From assembly GCA_015482705.2 (NCBI GenBank), contig JADMLA020000018.1:1-64000 (forward strand): 64,000 bases of DNA, in the 5' to 3' direction. Positions 1 to 8,256 of the stretch are shown here, piece after piece. A program made the translations under genes and the position numbers. The notes beneath the pieces were generated by a model that saw only the letters and a list, made by a program, of their open reading frames with translations, was not told the DNA's origin and made no database searches. The first letter of the stretch is position 1. Each line of letters opens with the position of its first letter. Source of the stretch: Prosthecochloris sp. (GTDB taxonomy: Bacteria > Bacteroidota > Chlorobiia > Chlorobiales > Chlorobiaceae).

Positions 1-619
1 GCTTGAGTTTCGGCGTGTAAACAATCTGCTCACCCACTTTGAAGACTTCCAAAGCAACGCCGATCGTTATCGTCCTGTAGTAATCCTTGTTTTTTTCAAT
101 TCCGATCCGCAGTGCATCCCCCTGATTCTCTAGAAATTTTGTAAAGCTGCCCAGTGCCGAGCTGCCTTCGGAAGCAACGATTTCAAGAATGAAATCAATG
201 AAATCCCTGGCGATTTCTATCCCCCGGATATGTCTCGAATATGTTTGTTCATCGACCTTGCTGGGACCCATCAATGGAATCTTCGACATCGCCAGCGTCC
301 ACAACTCTATATCCGTTTTATACTCCTCTCCGTATGCCTCTGCATACCGGTTAACATAATCGGTGACAATGGAAGTCATCGCAATCAGATATTTCTTCTG
401 CTCGACGAGATTTGCCATCACAACAGGATCATCTTCGAGTGGAGCTCCAAAAACAAACTGGACAAGACCATCCTTATCTGCATAAGGGTTGTCTTCCAGT
501 AGATACCGAGGGGATTCCGGCAAGTTTTGATCGGCAAAAAAATCCACTGCTTCAGCCAGTTGGGCTGCAAAATCCCTCTGATCTTTCACAATCTCCGGCA
601 TAACGTTTACCTGCTTCAT
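1..619 (-). CDS. Unknown protein, 3' end beyond the window
   Basis: An open frame runs from an ATG at 619 leftward off the window edge with no stop, giving about 206 codons of the N-terminal part. The start is supported by a GGAGG site six bases before the ATG. The product is acidic and soluble-looking. It has no signal peptide and no membrane segment, is helix-rich up to about residue 150, and has a more beta-like stretch near the cut end (around YYRTITIGVALEV). I do not recognise the family. The next gene upstream (747-1787) is also unknown, lies 127 bp away on the same strand, and may be co-transcribed. The reading frame is secure; the function is unknown. Confidence 0.75.
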   Translation of the reverse strand, partial: MKQVNVMPEIVKDQRDFAAQLAEAVDFFADQNLPESPRYLLEDNPYADKDGLVQFVFGAPLEDDPVVMANLVEQKKYLIAMTSIVTDYVNRYAEAYGEEYKTDIELWTLAMSKIPLMGPSKVDEQTYSRHIRGIEIARDFIDFILEIVASEGSSALGSFTKFLENQGDALRIGIEKNKDYYRTITIGVALEVFKVGEQIVYTPKLK

Positions 620-746
620 TTTTTCCTCCTTGATTGAAATATTCATTCTTTCCTGATCTCACCTGATACGTTATTTTTATAGTGGTTTCGACACTCCACT
701 TACAACAAAGCCAGCTTTTCTCCATATGGACCATACACCTTGAGGC

Positions 747-1787
747 TTATATATTATGCCACTCTTTAGCCTGTTCAGAATTGTTTTCCCACAGAGGCAT
801 AGTCCAGATATTCGGAGTCCAGGCTGTTCTGTAACTGTAATCCGTTTTTTCTGCATCTGCTGTCCAGGGATCGTCGGGAACCTCATCATCGTAATAGGCT
901 TCACCAGCCCAGTACCATTGATTGTAATTTTTGATCACAATATAGCTCTCGACCACCGCTTCGTTTTCCGGAGCTTTATAGGCCAATAGCAAGGTATAGT
1001 TTTCAGTTCCTGGCATCATGCCCATGCGATACCAGACAAAACCACCCTCATGTACCAGTTCAACCCCGGGATTGTCCTGGGTATTCAGCGTTCCATCCGC
1101 CCCCGCAATCTCCTTATGGTAGAACAGATCATCGGCATCGACGGCATCGATAAAATTATGGTCGAATCCACCTCGTTGTGTAGCAACGCCCCTCTGTACT
1201 CCACGGTATCGGTAACCGTAAACGGTTTGTAAAAAACCGATTTCTCCCCCTTCCAACTCGGGCGAACAGCTATACGTCACATGAGGATCAGGCGTAGCCA
1301 TCTGCATCGACAAGACATCTTTGTCCAATTGAACCTGATCGGCGGTTTCCACCACACTATCCTCTGTCGAAAAACCCGGTGCCACGACGATCGCCTGCCC
1401 GTTCGCCTCGAAAGGATAGCTAAAGCCTTGAAAAACGAAGGTTCCTGTGATGGTGATGTTCATCGGACCCTCATCGACCCAGGCTGTCCCCATCAATGAA
1501 GGATCTCCGCCGTAACCACCGGGAATGTTCGGATTGATCTGGGTCTCTGCCGCCCCTGTTTGCAGTGTCTGAATGACAGAACCGCCGACAATCTGGGTCC
1601 CTATGACCTGCCAATTGGATTCGATAACTTCTGCAGGTTGGTCGTCTACGGTAATTACCATCCGGAAAACAACCAAAGCCCCAATCGGGACTGTATATGT
1701 TTCATTGGCACTTACCGCCTGCATGGTTTTTGCCTCCGTATCGTACTCGAACTTCCACGACAGGATTTTTTCAGGTATTTTTTGCAT
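747..1787 (-). CDS. Unknown 346-aa protein, beta-rich
   Basis: The frame encodes 346 residues with no signal peptide and no membrane segment. It is rich in Thr, Val, Tyr, Trp and Gly, with alternating beta-like stretches and an acidic, aromatic C-terminal third. A glycine-rich loop (PNIPGGYGGDPS) lies near residue 90. I do not recognise the family. The ATG at 1787 has no clear Shine-Dalgarno site, so the start is less certain than the frame. The gene lies upstream of the partial gene at 1-619 in the same direction, and the two may form a unit of linked but unknown function. Composition resembles the neighbours and there is no mobile-element signature next to it. Confidence 0.6.
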   Translation of the reverse strand: MQKIPEKILSWKFEYDTEAKTMQAVSANETYTVPIGALVVFRMVITVDDQPAEVIESNWQVIGTQIVGGSVIQTLQTGAAETQINPNIPGGYGGDPSLMGTAWVDEGPMNITITGTFVFQGFSYPFEANGQAIVVAPGFSTEDSVVETADQVQLDKDVLSMQMATPDPHVTYSCSPELEGGEIGFLQTVYGYRYRGVQRGVATQRGGFDHNFIDAVDADDLFYHKEIAGADGTLNTQDNPGVELVHEGGFVWYRMGMMPGTENYTLLLAYKAPENEAVVESYIVIKNYNQWYWAGEAYYDDEVPDDPWTADAEKTDYSYRTAWTPNIWTMPLWENNSEQAKEWHNI

Positions 1788-2203
1788 GGTAAATATTCAT
1801 TGTTTGCCTAAGCATTCCGGCAACATCGAATTCAGGAATGCCATGGGTTGATAGTGAAAGAGCACAAACTCATGTTGCGGTTCGCTTAACCAACCGGGAA
1901 CTTCCTTGATGCGTTCGGGGGGTACTGAGGTACTGAGAAATGAATGCGCTTGAGAGCCTGCTGTAAATTCAGAGAATTCCCGCAAAAAAACAACAAAAAA
2001 ATATTTTTTCACTGTTTTCCTTTTCTGCCGATTTTCCCGTAGGGAGACAACGATCACTGCATGTCGTTATTACAGCCAAAGCAGGCAGAAAATTACTGTT
2101 AAATGACAAAACCAGTGATGCAGATCGCTTTCAATCCTGCATCACCGGTTCTTATGACGTGCGTTTCTGATTGGAAAAGAAACGAACAGAGAAATCCTAA
2201 TGT
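1788..2203. other. Gene-poor interval of 416 bp
   Basis: No convincing gene was found here. A minus-strand open frame of 86 codons (2057-1797) has low-complexity Lys/Phe/Val-rich sequence, no ribosome site and no recognisable family, and I treat it as spurious. The stretch around 1980-2010 is A/T-rich. The only clear structure is the hairpin at 2111-2149, described separately. Confidence 0.5.
2107..2149 (-). terminator. Probable terminator after the 2204-3175 gene
   Basis: Two 13-base arms at 2111-2123 and 2137-2149 are inverted repeats matching at 12 of 13 positions around a 13-base loop. Read on the minus strand the hairpin lies about 55 bp past the stop codon at 2204 and is followed by a short T-rich run (TTTTGTCATTT). 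The position and stem strength suggest transcription termination; the T-run is imperfect. Confidence 0.5.
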
Positions 2204-3175
2204 TCAGTCATCTTTTTCGTCATGGCGGATCACCTGCCGAGTCGTCGGGGTTTTCAGTTGTAGTGAATAGGCAGGGTGATGTATCGGCTCATATAGTGTG
2301 CTCAGTGCCGCGACATATCCAGCGACTGGCATATCGGCCACTCCTTCAGCCGACGAACGACTCGTTCCCTCGTAAAGATAGGCCGGCTGGATATAAACTC
2401 CTCCATTATCGTAGAGCACCAGCTCGATGTTATCGATGGTTATTCCAGCGTCTTTCGCGTAGACGCGATCGATGTCATCTCTGATGAGTTTTTTGATCTC
2501 CCCGGCGTCAAGAAAACCTCTTTTTCCAACCTTGTCTCTGGAAGCAACTTCACGCCAGCGATATTGTACTCCGGCAGGAACCTCCTTTTCAGCAAACGTT
2601 ACCGTAATGGAAGAGCCGAAATTCCTTACCCTCAAACCATCGATTTCACGGTAAAAATAAACAACAACCGCTTTCTTCTCAGGCGATTCCGCATTGCTCA
2701 GCATCTGCATGATCCCGCCGACATGATCTATTTTCAGCTCTTTCTCGTTGGCCGGCATTAAACCTGTTTTTTCCAGATAGTCCCGAGAAAGCTTGACTGC
2801 TTCTTCGTCAGAAAAAAGACGACCTGTTTTTCCGGTAAGATTCAATGCGGCAAAATCCGAATAGAAGTATTCGGTTCCTTTCATATTCATACTGCAAATG
2901 ATTTCGTCACCGAACATTGCGTAACGATCTTCCACCGGCTTGAACTTTTCCGTGGAAAAAGATTCGAACCCCGATACTTTCAGAATTCCGGCACAGCGAT
3001 CATACACCTCTTCCTTGCTCAGGCGAGGGTCTTCCATTTTGTAGATCGATGTTTTTTGAGGCTTTGGAACTTCAGTCTTGAAAACAACTTCCGCAGCAAA
3101 TAAAGAACCGCCCCAAAGGGTAACGAGGCCGATAACAAAAACCCTGAAAAGCGAACCTGACTGATTGCATCTCAT
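2204..3175 (-). CDS. Exported protein paired with caspase-like gene
   Basis: The start at 3175 is chosen because GGAGGG precedes it at good spacing and the first ~25 residues form a signal peptide (basic start, hydrophobic core, SLFAAE cleavage region); an in-frame codon at 3190 is less likely. The mature protein has about 300 residues. Its middle (FYREIDGLRVRNFGSSITVTF) is followed by the tryptophan-containing segment QYRWREV. This resembles, from memory, the N-terminal region that precedes caspase-like domains in larger exported proteins; that is recollection, not a search. It starts 21 bp after the caspase-like gene on the same strand, so the two are probably translated together. The role may be propeptide-like or inhibitory, which is inference. 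Confidence 0.6.
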   Translation of the reverse strand: MRCNQSGSLFRVFVIGLVTLWGGSLFAAEVVFKTEVPKPQKTSIYKMEDPRLSKEEVYDRCAGILKVSGFESFSTEKFKPVEDRYAMFGDEIICSMNMKGTEYFYSDFAALNLTGKTGRLFSDEEAVKLSRDYLEKTGLMPANEKELKIDHVGGIMQMLSNAESPEKKAVVVYFYREIDGLRVRNFGSSITVTFAEKEVPAGVQYRWREVASRDKVGKRGFLDAGEIKKLIRDDIDRVYAKDAGITIDNIELVLYDNGGVYIQPAYLYEGTSRSSAEGVADMPVAGYVAALSTLYEPIHHPAYSLQLKTPTTRQVIRHDEKDD

Positions 3176-3196
3176 TGTGATACCCTCCACGGTTGG

Positions 3197-3907
3197 TTAA
3201 TATTGATAGGTGATGGCCATGATACCCAGGTTATACGGAGGGTCGGAAGCCTGACTGTAATAGGTATCGTTACCGGTACCGGTATAGCCGTCTTGAGGGT
3301 ATGCCCAGATCACGGCACAATAACCCGGATAGGTTCCTGAACGTACTGAGTTAGCCGCATTGAACCACGCATCTATGTATTTCTGGCCGGAGAGCAGATT
3401 TCTCGCGTATTGATCCTCCACCCGACCGTCATACCATCCTGTCGTACGGAAACTCAGCACTTGGTGCAGCCCGTGAAACACGTCCCACCAACCGCTTGAC
3501 CAATCGGCACGCTCGATAGGAGAAGGTGCAACACTGCAAGCATCGATAGTTAAAAACTCGAGGTCGAGATCGCCGAGAGAAACGGAACCCCCGGCAAAAT
3601 TCACAGGATCACAGCAATTTCTGAGCGTTGTGATTAAAAAATTACCGCCATGTCCACTGAAAAACGCCGTATCCATGTTGTCGACGTAGGTGGCATCCCA
3701 GGAAGTAAACACTTCCGGCACCGCCCAGTAGTACTGATCGTAAGAAAAATGTTTGAGAAAATTCCATGTTTCATTGACCGCCCCGTTTTCTTCGCGACAA
3801 ACATAACCACCTTCCTCGAGCGCATAGGAAAAAGAGGGAAACAACACCAGCAACGATAAAAACAACCCTGAAATGCGTAAACGGACTTCAAAAAAATCCT
3901 TCAACAT
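3197..3907 (-). CDS. Exported caspase-like (clan CD) putative cysteine protease
   Basis: The start at 3907 follows AAGGAGG with good spacing and gives a typical signal peptide ending near SFSYA. The longer frame from 4096 adds 63 residues with no family support. The 236-aa product shows FFSGHGG (His86) and LTIDACS (Cys124), each after a hydrophobic strand. This is the His-then-Cys order of the caspase/gingipain fold and resembles the DUF6345 family. The C-terminal part (residues 135-236) is aromatic-rich. If active it would cut proteins in the periplasm or outside the cell; no substrate is evident. The next gene, 21 bp downstream, is exported too and may be its partner. The fold is a motif-level call and the proteolytic activity is inferred. 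Confidence 0.6.
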   Translation of the reverse strand: MLKDFFEVRLRISGLFLSLLVLFPSFSYALEEGGYVCREENGAVNETWNFLKHFSYDQYYWAVPEVFTSWDATYVDNMDTAFFSGHGGNFLITTLRNCCDPVNFAGGSVSLGDLDLEFLTIDACSVAPSPIERADWSSGWWDVFHGLHQVLSFRTTGWYDGRVEDQYARNLLSGQKYIDAWFNAANSVRSGTYPGYCAVIWAYPQDGYTGTGNDTYYSQASDPPYNLGIMAITYQY

Positions 3908-4254
3908 ACTGCACCTCCTTCGTTTAACGGTTTCCTGCCTGAAAAACAAATGAACGTAAAGCTCATGGAACATTAGCAGAAACATGTCAGGATTGGAACG
4001 GCCTCCCTCTGCCGGTATAAAAAAACATAAGAGGGCATCTACGTATTCGAGACAAGAAAGAAAAACAACGATACAACCGACCCGGAGCAGATCCAATTGA
4101 ACCTTTCTGCGCTAAAAGACATGTCCTCTTTACATACACATGAGAGCGGCATGTCTTTTATACAGCTAAATTACATAACTTCCTTTTGATAAAGAAATTA
4201 TTGCCGGAAACCTATGGAGGTTGTCTCATGAGACCTACAATGAGTCTTTCTGTA

Positions 4255-4330
4255 GTCATCCTCGGGCTTGACCCGGGGATCCGTCATTCAATGAAAGTCA
4301 GTATGGATGCCGGATCAGATCCGACATGAC
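4255..4330. repeat. REP/BIME-like palindromic intergenic element
   Basis: The element begins GTCATCCTCGGG and ends GATCCGACATGAC. Its two halves are imperfect inverted copies of one roughly 26-base unit containing CTTGACCCGG or its relative TCTGATCCGG. The arrangement of two facing palindromic units between genes is that of repetitive extragenic palindromes. Whether it is repeated elsewhere in the genome cannot be seen here. Confidence 0.55.
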
Positions 4331-4357
4331 TTTTTAGGGAGACTGGACGCCGCGTTT

Positions 4358-4391
4358 CCCTGTGTAATATTCATTGTTAGATTACACGGGG
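4358..4391. repeat. Hairpin downstream of aspS
   Basis: Arms at 4358-4368 and 4381-4391 pair at 10 of 11 positions around a 12-base loop. On the minus strand it lies 30 bp after the aspS stop. No T-run follows, so it may be an RNA-stabilising or repeat structure rather than a simple terminator. The core GTGTAA/TTACACGGG recurs in the inverted repeat at 26773-26825. Confidence 0.4.
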
Positions 4392-4419
4392 CAGCATGAC
4401 TTTCGAGGGAATTGACAGC

Positions 4420-6225
4420 TCATTCTTTCGGCAGATCGAGCTTCAAGCTCAGTTCGCGGAGCTGGAGCGGCGAAACCTCGGCAGGAGCAGCCATCATGAG
4501 ATCTTCGGCCTGCTGGTTCATCGGAAAAGCGATCACCTCGCGAATGTTCTGCTCATCGCGCAGGATCATCACCAGACGATCGAGACCGGGAGCGATACCA
4601 CCATGGGGCGGAGCACCCATTTTGAAAGCCTCGATCATATGACCGAACCGCTTGTCCACCTCGGCTTTTTCGTACCCGGCAATCTCGAACGCTTTGTACA
4701 TGATATCGGGACGATGGTTTCTGATTGCACCGCTGGACAATTCGATACCGTTACAGACGATATCGTACTGATAAGCGAGGATATCGAGTGGATCCATGCT
4801 TTCCAACGCCTCCATTTCTCCCTGTGGCATCGAGAACGGGTTGTGGGAAAACTCGATTTTCTTTGTAGCCTCATCGAATTCGTACATTGGAAAATCAACG
4901 ATCCAACAGAAAGAAAGCTCATTACGGTCGAGATCGAACAAACCGGAAAAATATTCCCGCATTCCACCCATGATCTTGCAGGTACGCTCCCATTTACCGG
5001 CACCGAAGAATACCACATCGCCGGTCTCGATCTGTAAACGCTCCTTCAGCTCGTTCATTTCATCATCGGAAAGGAACTTGACAATCGGTCCTTTCGGTCC
5101 TTCTTCCTTGTACTGAATGTAGGCAAGACCCACAGAACCGAGTTCTTTTGCTCTCTTCTCGGCCTTGTCATAGAATTGCCGGGATTCATTACCCCGTCCT
5201 TTGAGCACCATAGCTTTGATACAGCTGCCTTGCTTCGTGTTACCCGCAAAGACCTTGAACGATGACTTGACGAAAAGATCGGTGACATCCTGTAATTCCA
5301 GCGGAACGCGAAGATCGGGCTTGTCGGAACCGTAACGGTTCATGACGTCACGGTAACTGATTCTCGGGAATGGAAACTGGGTGATTCGCTTATCACTCAT
5401 GGTTTCAGTCAGGTGTTTGAACATCCCCTCGAGAATCTCGAAAAGATCATCCTGTTCGATAAACGCCATTTCCATATCGATCTGATAGAACTCACCGGGA
5501 CTCCTATCCGCACGGGCATCCTCATCGCGGAAACACGGAGCTATCTGGAAGTAGCGTGAGAATCCCGACACCATCAACAACTGTTTGAACTGCTGAGGGG
5601 CCTGGGGCAGAGCATAAAACTTCCCGGGATGCAACCGGCTGGGCACCAGAAAGTCTCTGGCACCTTCCGGCGAACTCGAGGTAAGTATCGGTGTCTGTAT
5701 CTCCTGAAAGGAACGGTCTTCGAGATAACGCCTCACCTCACTGATCAGTTTGCTGCGAAACTTGATATTTTCATGAATTTTCTCACGGCGCAGATCGAGA
5801 AAACGATATTTCAAGCGGAGCTCTTCCGATGTTTGTAATTCATCGGCAACCGGAAAAGGCAGTGGAGCTGCATCACTTTCAACGCTGACTCCATCGACAA
5901 TAACCTCGATTTCACCGGAAGCGAGACGGGGATTTATCGTTTCTTCGGAACGACGGACCACGACACCGCTAACACAGATAACCGACTCGGCGTGCAGTTT
6001 TTCGGCCTCACTGAACAACGCCTCTTTTTCCGGCTGAACGATCAACTGACAAATACCGGTATGATCTCTCAGATCGATGAAAATCAATCCTCCGTGATCT
6101 CGTTTTCTATGAATCCATCCGGCGATCGTTACCGTCTGGTTTTCGAATTCTGTCTGTAAACGTCCGCAATAATGCGTACGAAAACGGTTCTGCAAATCAT
6201 CCCTGGTTCCTGCAGCTGCACTCAT
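4420..6225 (-). CDS. aspS: Aspartyl-tRNA synthetase (bacterial type)
   Basis: AspS charges tRNA-Asp with aspartate in the cytoplasm. The 601-aa product has the expected bacterial length and domain order: an N-terminal OB-fold anticodon domain (about 15-115, with GWIHRKRDHGGLIFIDLRD), a class II catalytic core with motif 2 (CFRDEDARADR, near 225) and motif 3 (GIAPGLDRLVMIL, near 545), and the bacterial GAD insertion in between (roughly 300-430). Many bacteria of this type use a non-discriminating enzyme together with GatCAB to make Asn-tRNA; that cannot be decided here. The ATG at 6225 gives the usual N-terminus. It follows dnaX on the same strand after an 85-bp gap. Confidence 0.97.
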   Translation of the reverse strand: MSAAAGTRDDLQNRFRTHYCGRLQTEFENQTVTIAGWIHRKRDHGGLIFIDLRDHTGICQLIVQPEKEALFSEAEKLHAESVICVSGVVVRRSEETINPRLASGEIEVIVDGVSVESDAAPLPFPVADELQTSEELRLKYRFLDLRREKIHENIKFRSKLISEVRRYLEDRSFQEIQTPILTSSSPEGARDFLVPSRLHPGKFYALPQAPQQFKQLLMVSGFSRYFQIAPCFRDEDARADRSPGEFYQIDMEMAFIEQDDLFEILEGMFKHLTETMSDKRITQFPFPRISYRDVMNRYGSDKPDLRVPLELQDVTDLFVKSSFKVFAGNTKQGSCIKAMVLKGRGNESRQFYDKAEKRAKELGSVGLAYIQYKEEGPKGPIVKFLSDDEMNELKERLQIETGDVVFFGAGKWERTCKIMGGMREYFSGLFDLDRNELSFCWIVDFPMYEFDEATKKIEFSHNPFSMPQGEMEALESMDPLDILAYQYDIVCNGIELSSGAIRNHRPDIMYKAFEIAGYEKAEVDKRFGHMIEAFKMGAPPHGGIAPGLDRLVMILRDEQNIREVIAFPMNQQAEDLMMAAPAEVSPLQLRELSLKLDLPKE

Positions 6226-6310
6226 GGTAATGGGTAGAACATTGTTGACAAATTGAAAAGACCTGAATATGATGAATTTTTAAGGAATATGGAAGCCTTC
6301 TGTTTGGCGC

Positions 6311-8094
6311 TTAATAGACAAGCTCTCCACCGAACTCCCTGACAAGGAACTTCACGATTTCATTGCTTTCGGAAAGTTCCCTGAAAAGGGTAAATATCGT
6401 TTGCTCCTTGCCTGTATCTTTTTCTCGATCGTAACTGATATGCAGTTTTACCGCCAAACCGTAAAACGCTTCCAGTTCATGAGCCAGAAGACTGGCATCA
6501 TGCAGCAGCTCCTCATAGGAAAATCGCTTAAAACAACTCATGTGAAGAACACCATGAGAAAATGAAGCCAACTCGCAGGAACGAAGATGCGTAACGATAA
6601 CCTTGTAATTTTTTTTCAACAGAACATCGAGAAACTGCTTCCATTCAACCCTGAATTTTTGAACTTCAGCCACTCCGTCAAACGGCTGTGACGTATCCCG
6701 CCGACCATCGGAGATTTCAGGAATAGGGGGTGCAGGACGACGCTTTTCGCTTTTGGCAAATTTAGAGAACTTGTCTTGCCATGATGAAAAGTCAACCGTT
6801 GCGGCAGAATCGGTCTTAGGAGGGGATTCAGGCCTGGAATCCGTTAGAGATGGTTGTTCAGAACGGGGCTTTCTCTGCGAAGAGGCAGGCAAAACTACCG
6901 TCCGATCATGGGCTTTTTTTTTTCTGGTGCACTTTCCGAGGAAACTGCAGTCGATGCTGCGCCAGCTGGGTGGACAACCTCTACGAGTTTGAGCAGAACG
7001 AGTTCGAAACGGAACTGGTATTCAAATTGGAACTTGAGTTCTTTCTGCGCCTGAAGCAGTAAATCGATCATACGCATGATAACCTGAGGACTAAAACAGG
7101 CAGCATCATGCTGATAACGCTCCTTGACAGGTTCAGGACGTTCTATCAATCTGGTTGAACGCAGGTTGTAGACTATGAGAAAGTTCCTCAGATGCTCGAT
7201 GAGTTTTTCAAGAAAATCCTGCTCATCGTAACCATTATCGATAACAAACCTGGCAACATCGAGCATTGTTGCCGGATTGTTTTCGGCAGCAGCATTGGTT
7301 ACCGCGAAAAACTGATCATCGTCGATATAGTTAAGAAGTTCCGCAACCTTGTCATAATGAATGCTGCGCTCCTCATCCTGCTCGATAGCAAAAGCTATAA
7401 CCTGATCCAGAATGCTTTGGGCGTCACGCATAGACCCCTGTGCCTTACGCCCGACAAGCTGCAGGGCATCACTGTCAACATCGATGCGTTCCGCCTCGCA
7501 GATTCCTTGCAACTGTTTTTCTATTTCTTCAAGAGGAATCCGTTTGAAGTTAAAGCGTTGACAGCGTGAAGCGATCGTCGGGGGGATCTTGTGTAATTCG
7601 GTTGTGGCAAAAATGAAAATAGCATGGGCAGGAGGTTCCTCGAGGGTTTTCAGAAACGCATTGAAGGCAGCCGTCGACAGCATATGAACCTCGTCGATAA
7701 TATATACTCTGTATCGTCCCTTTTGCGGTCCGTAACGAACATTATCCCTGAGCAGTCTGATATCATCGACACTGTTGTTGGAAGCAGCATCGAACTCTGA
7801 AATATTGAGACTGGTACCTTGTTCAAAATCCCGACAACTTTCACACTCTCCACAAGGTTCGGTCACCTCCTTGAGATAAACCGGATCCTCGATCATTCTA
7901 CTGCAATTGACTGCCTTTGCAAAAACTCTGGCCGCCGTTGTCTTCCCTACCCCGCGCAAACCTGAAAAAATATAGCCGTGCCCAACCCTGCCAAGACGCA
8001 GAGAGTTCTGGATTGTACGTGTAATATGTTCCTGAGCCGTAATCTCGGCAAACTTTTTAGGCCTGTATTTGCGGGCTATTACCTGATAACTCAT
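6311..8094 (-). CDS. dnaX: DNA polymerase III tau subunit, made by -1 frameshift
   Basis: Tau is the clamp-loader subunit that links the polymerase cores and the replicative helicase. The frame starting at 8094 stops at 6895, but a run of ten adenines (minus strand, 6923-6914) lies just before the stop. The -1 frame is open through it and reads on without a stop to 6311. The joined product is 594 residues. The -1 frame adds a Ser/Pro-rich linker and then a domain with FRVEWKQFLDVLLKK, which looks like the polymerase-binding C-terminal domain of DnaX. The total of 1785 decoded bases is a whole number of codons after one base is re-read. The gene is therefore not broken: it looks like programmed slippage, as in other dnaX genes. 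Whether slippage is transcriptional or ribosomal is not visible. Confidence 0.85.
6895..8094 (-). CDS. dnaX: DNA polymerase III gamma subunit (unshifted dnaX product)
   Basis: This is the zero-frame product of dnaX, 399 residues, ending EKKKPMIGR just after the A10 run. It holds the AAA+ clamp-loader ATPase: MSYQVIARKYRP start, Walker A GLRGVGKTTAARVFA, four zinc-site cysteines (CGECESC region, near 85-100), Walker B with IDEVHML and the SRC motif (ASRCQRF). The start at 8094 is chosen because the family begins M-(S/T)-YQVIARKYRP; the in-frame codon at 8187 would add 31 unconserved residues. Gamma lacks the domain that binds the polymerase. The upstream gene is the YihY-family membrane protein, 162 bp away. 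Confidence 0.9.
   Translation of the reverse strand: MSYQVIARKYRPKKFAEITAQEHITRTIQNSLRLGRVGHGYIFSGLRGVGKTTAARVFAKAVNCSRMIEDPVYLKEVTEPCGECESCRDFEQGTSLNISEFDAASNNSVDDIRLLRDNVRYGPQKGRYRVYIIDEVHMLSTAAFNAFLKTLEEPPAHAIFIFATTELHKIPPTIASRCQRFNFKRIPLEEIEKQLQGICEAERIDVDSDALQLVGRKAQGSMRDAQSILDQVIAFAIEQDEERSIHYDKVAELLNYIDDDQFFAVTNAAAENNPATMLDVARFVIDNGYDEQDFLEKLIEHLRNFLIVYNLRSTRLIERPEPVKERYQHDAACFSPQVIMRMIDLLLQAQKELKFQFEYQFRFELVLLKLVEVVHPAGAASTAVSSESAPEKKKPMIGR
6914..6923 (-). promoter_or_regulatory. A10 slippage site in dnaX
   Basis: Ten consecutive adenines on the coding strand, read GAA AAA AAA AAG in frame zero, lie 18 bases before the gamma stop codon. Slipping back one base gives an open frame into the tau C-terminal domain. 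Runs of nine or more adenines are known slippage sites for RNA polymerase as well as ribosomes. I saw no clear upstream Shine-Dalgarno stimulator and no strong downstream hairpin, which favours transcriptional slippage; that preference is inference. Confidence 0.8.
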
Positions 8095-8256
8095 ACCTAC
8101 ATCGGATGTTTCATATTGTTTTTGAATAGTTCTGTGCATAGGAAAATGGAATATAACACCAACCCCAAGAATTTTGTAGAATGCCACCGCCTATTCTGCC
8201 TGCTAACATAGTGTAATATCGATTAAACAGGGTAAACACCACGCGTAAAAAAACCA

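Larger units (their letters stand above)
3908..4419. other. Intergenic region of 512 bp with palindromic repeats
   Basis: No gene was found. The interval holds the upstream region of the caspase-like gene and the 3' flank of aspS. It contains a 12-base perfect palindrome (GTCTCATGAGAC at 4224-4235), a composite palindromic element (4255-4330) and a hairpin (4358-4391), all listed or noted separately. Confidence 0.5.

Noticed and set aside
1797..2057. Minus-strand open frame of 86 codons
   Set aside because: Low-complexity composition, no ribosome site and no recognisable family; it lies in an A/T-rich gap.
6311..6892. Separate 193-aa gene after dnaX
   Set aside because: It continues the -1 frame of dnaX through the A10 run, its start is a TTG without a ribosome site, and its domain is the DnaX C-terminus.
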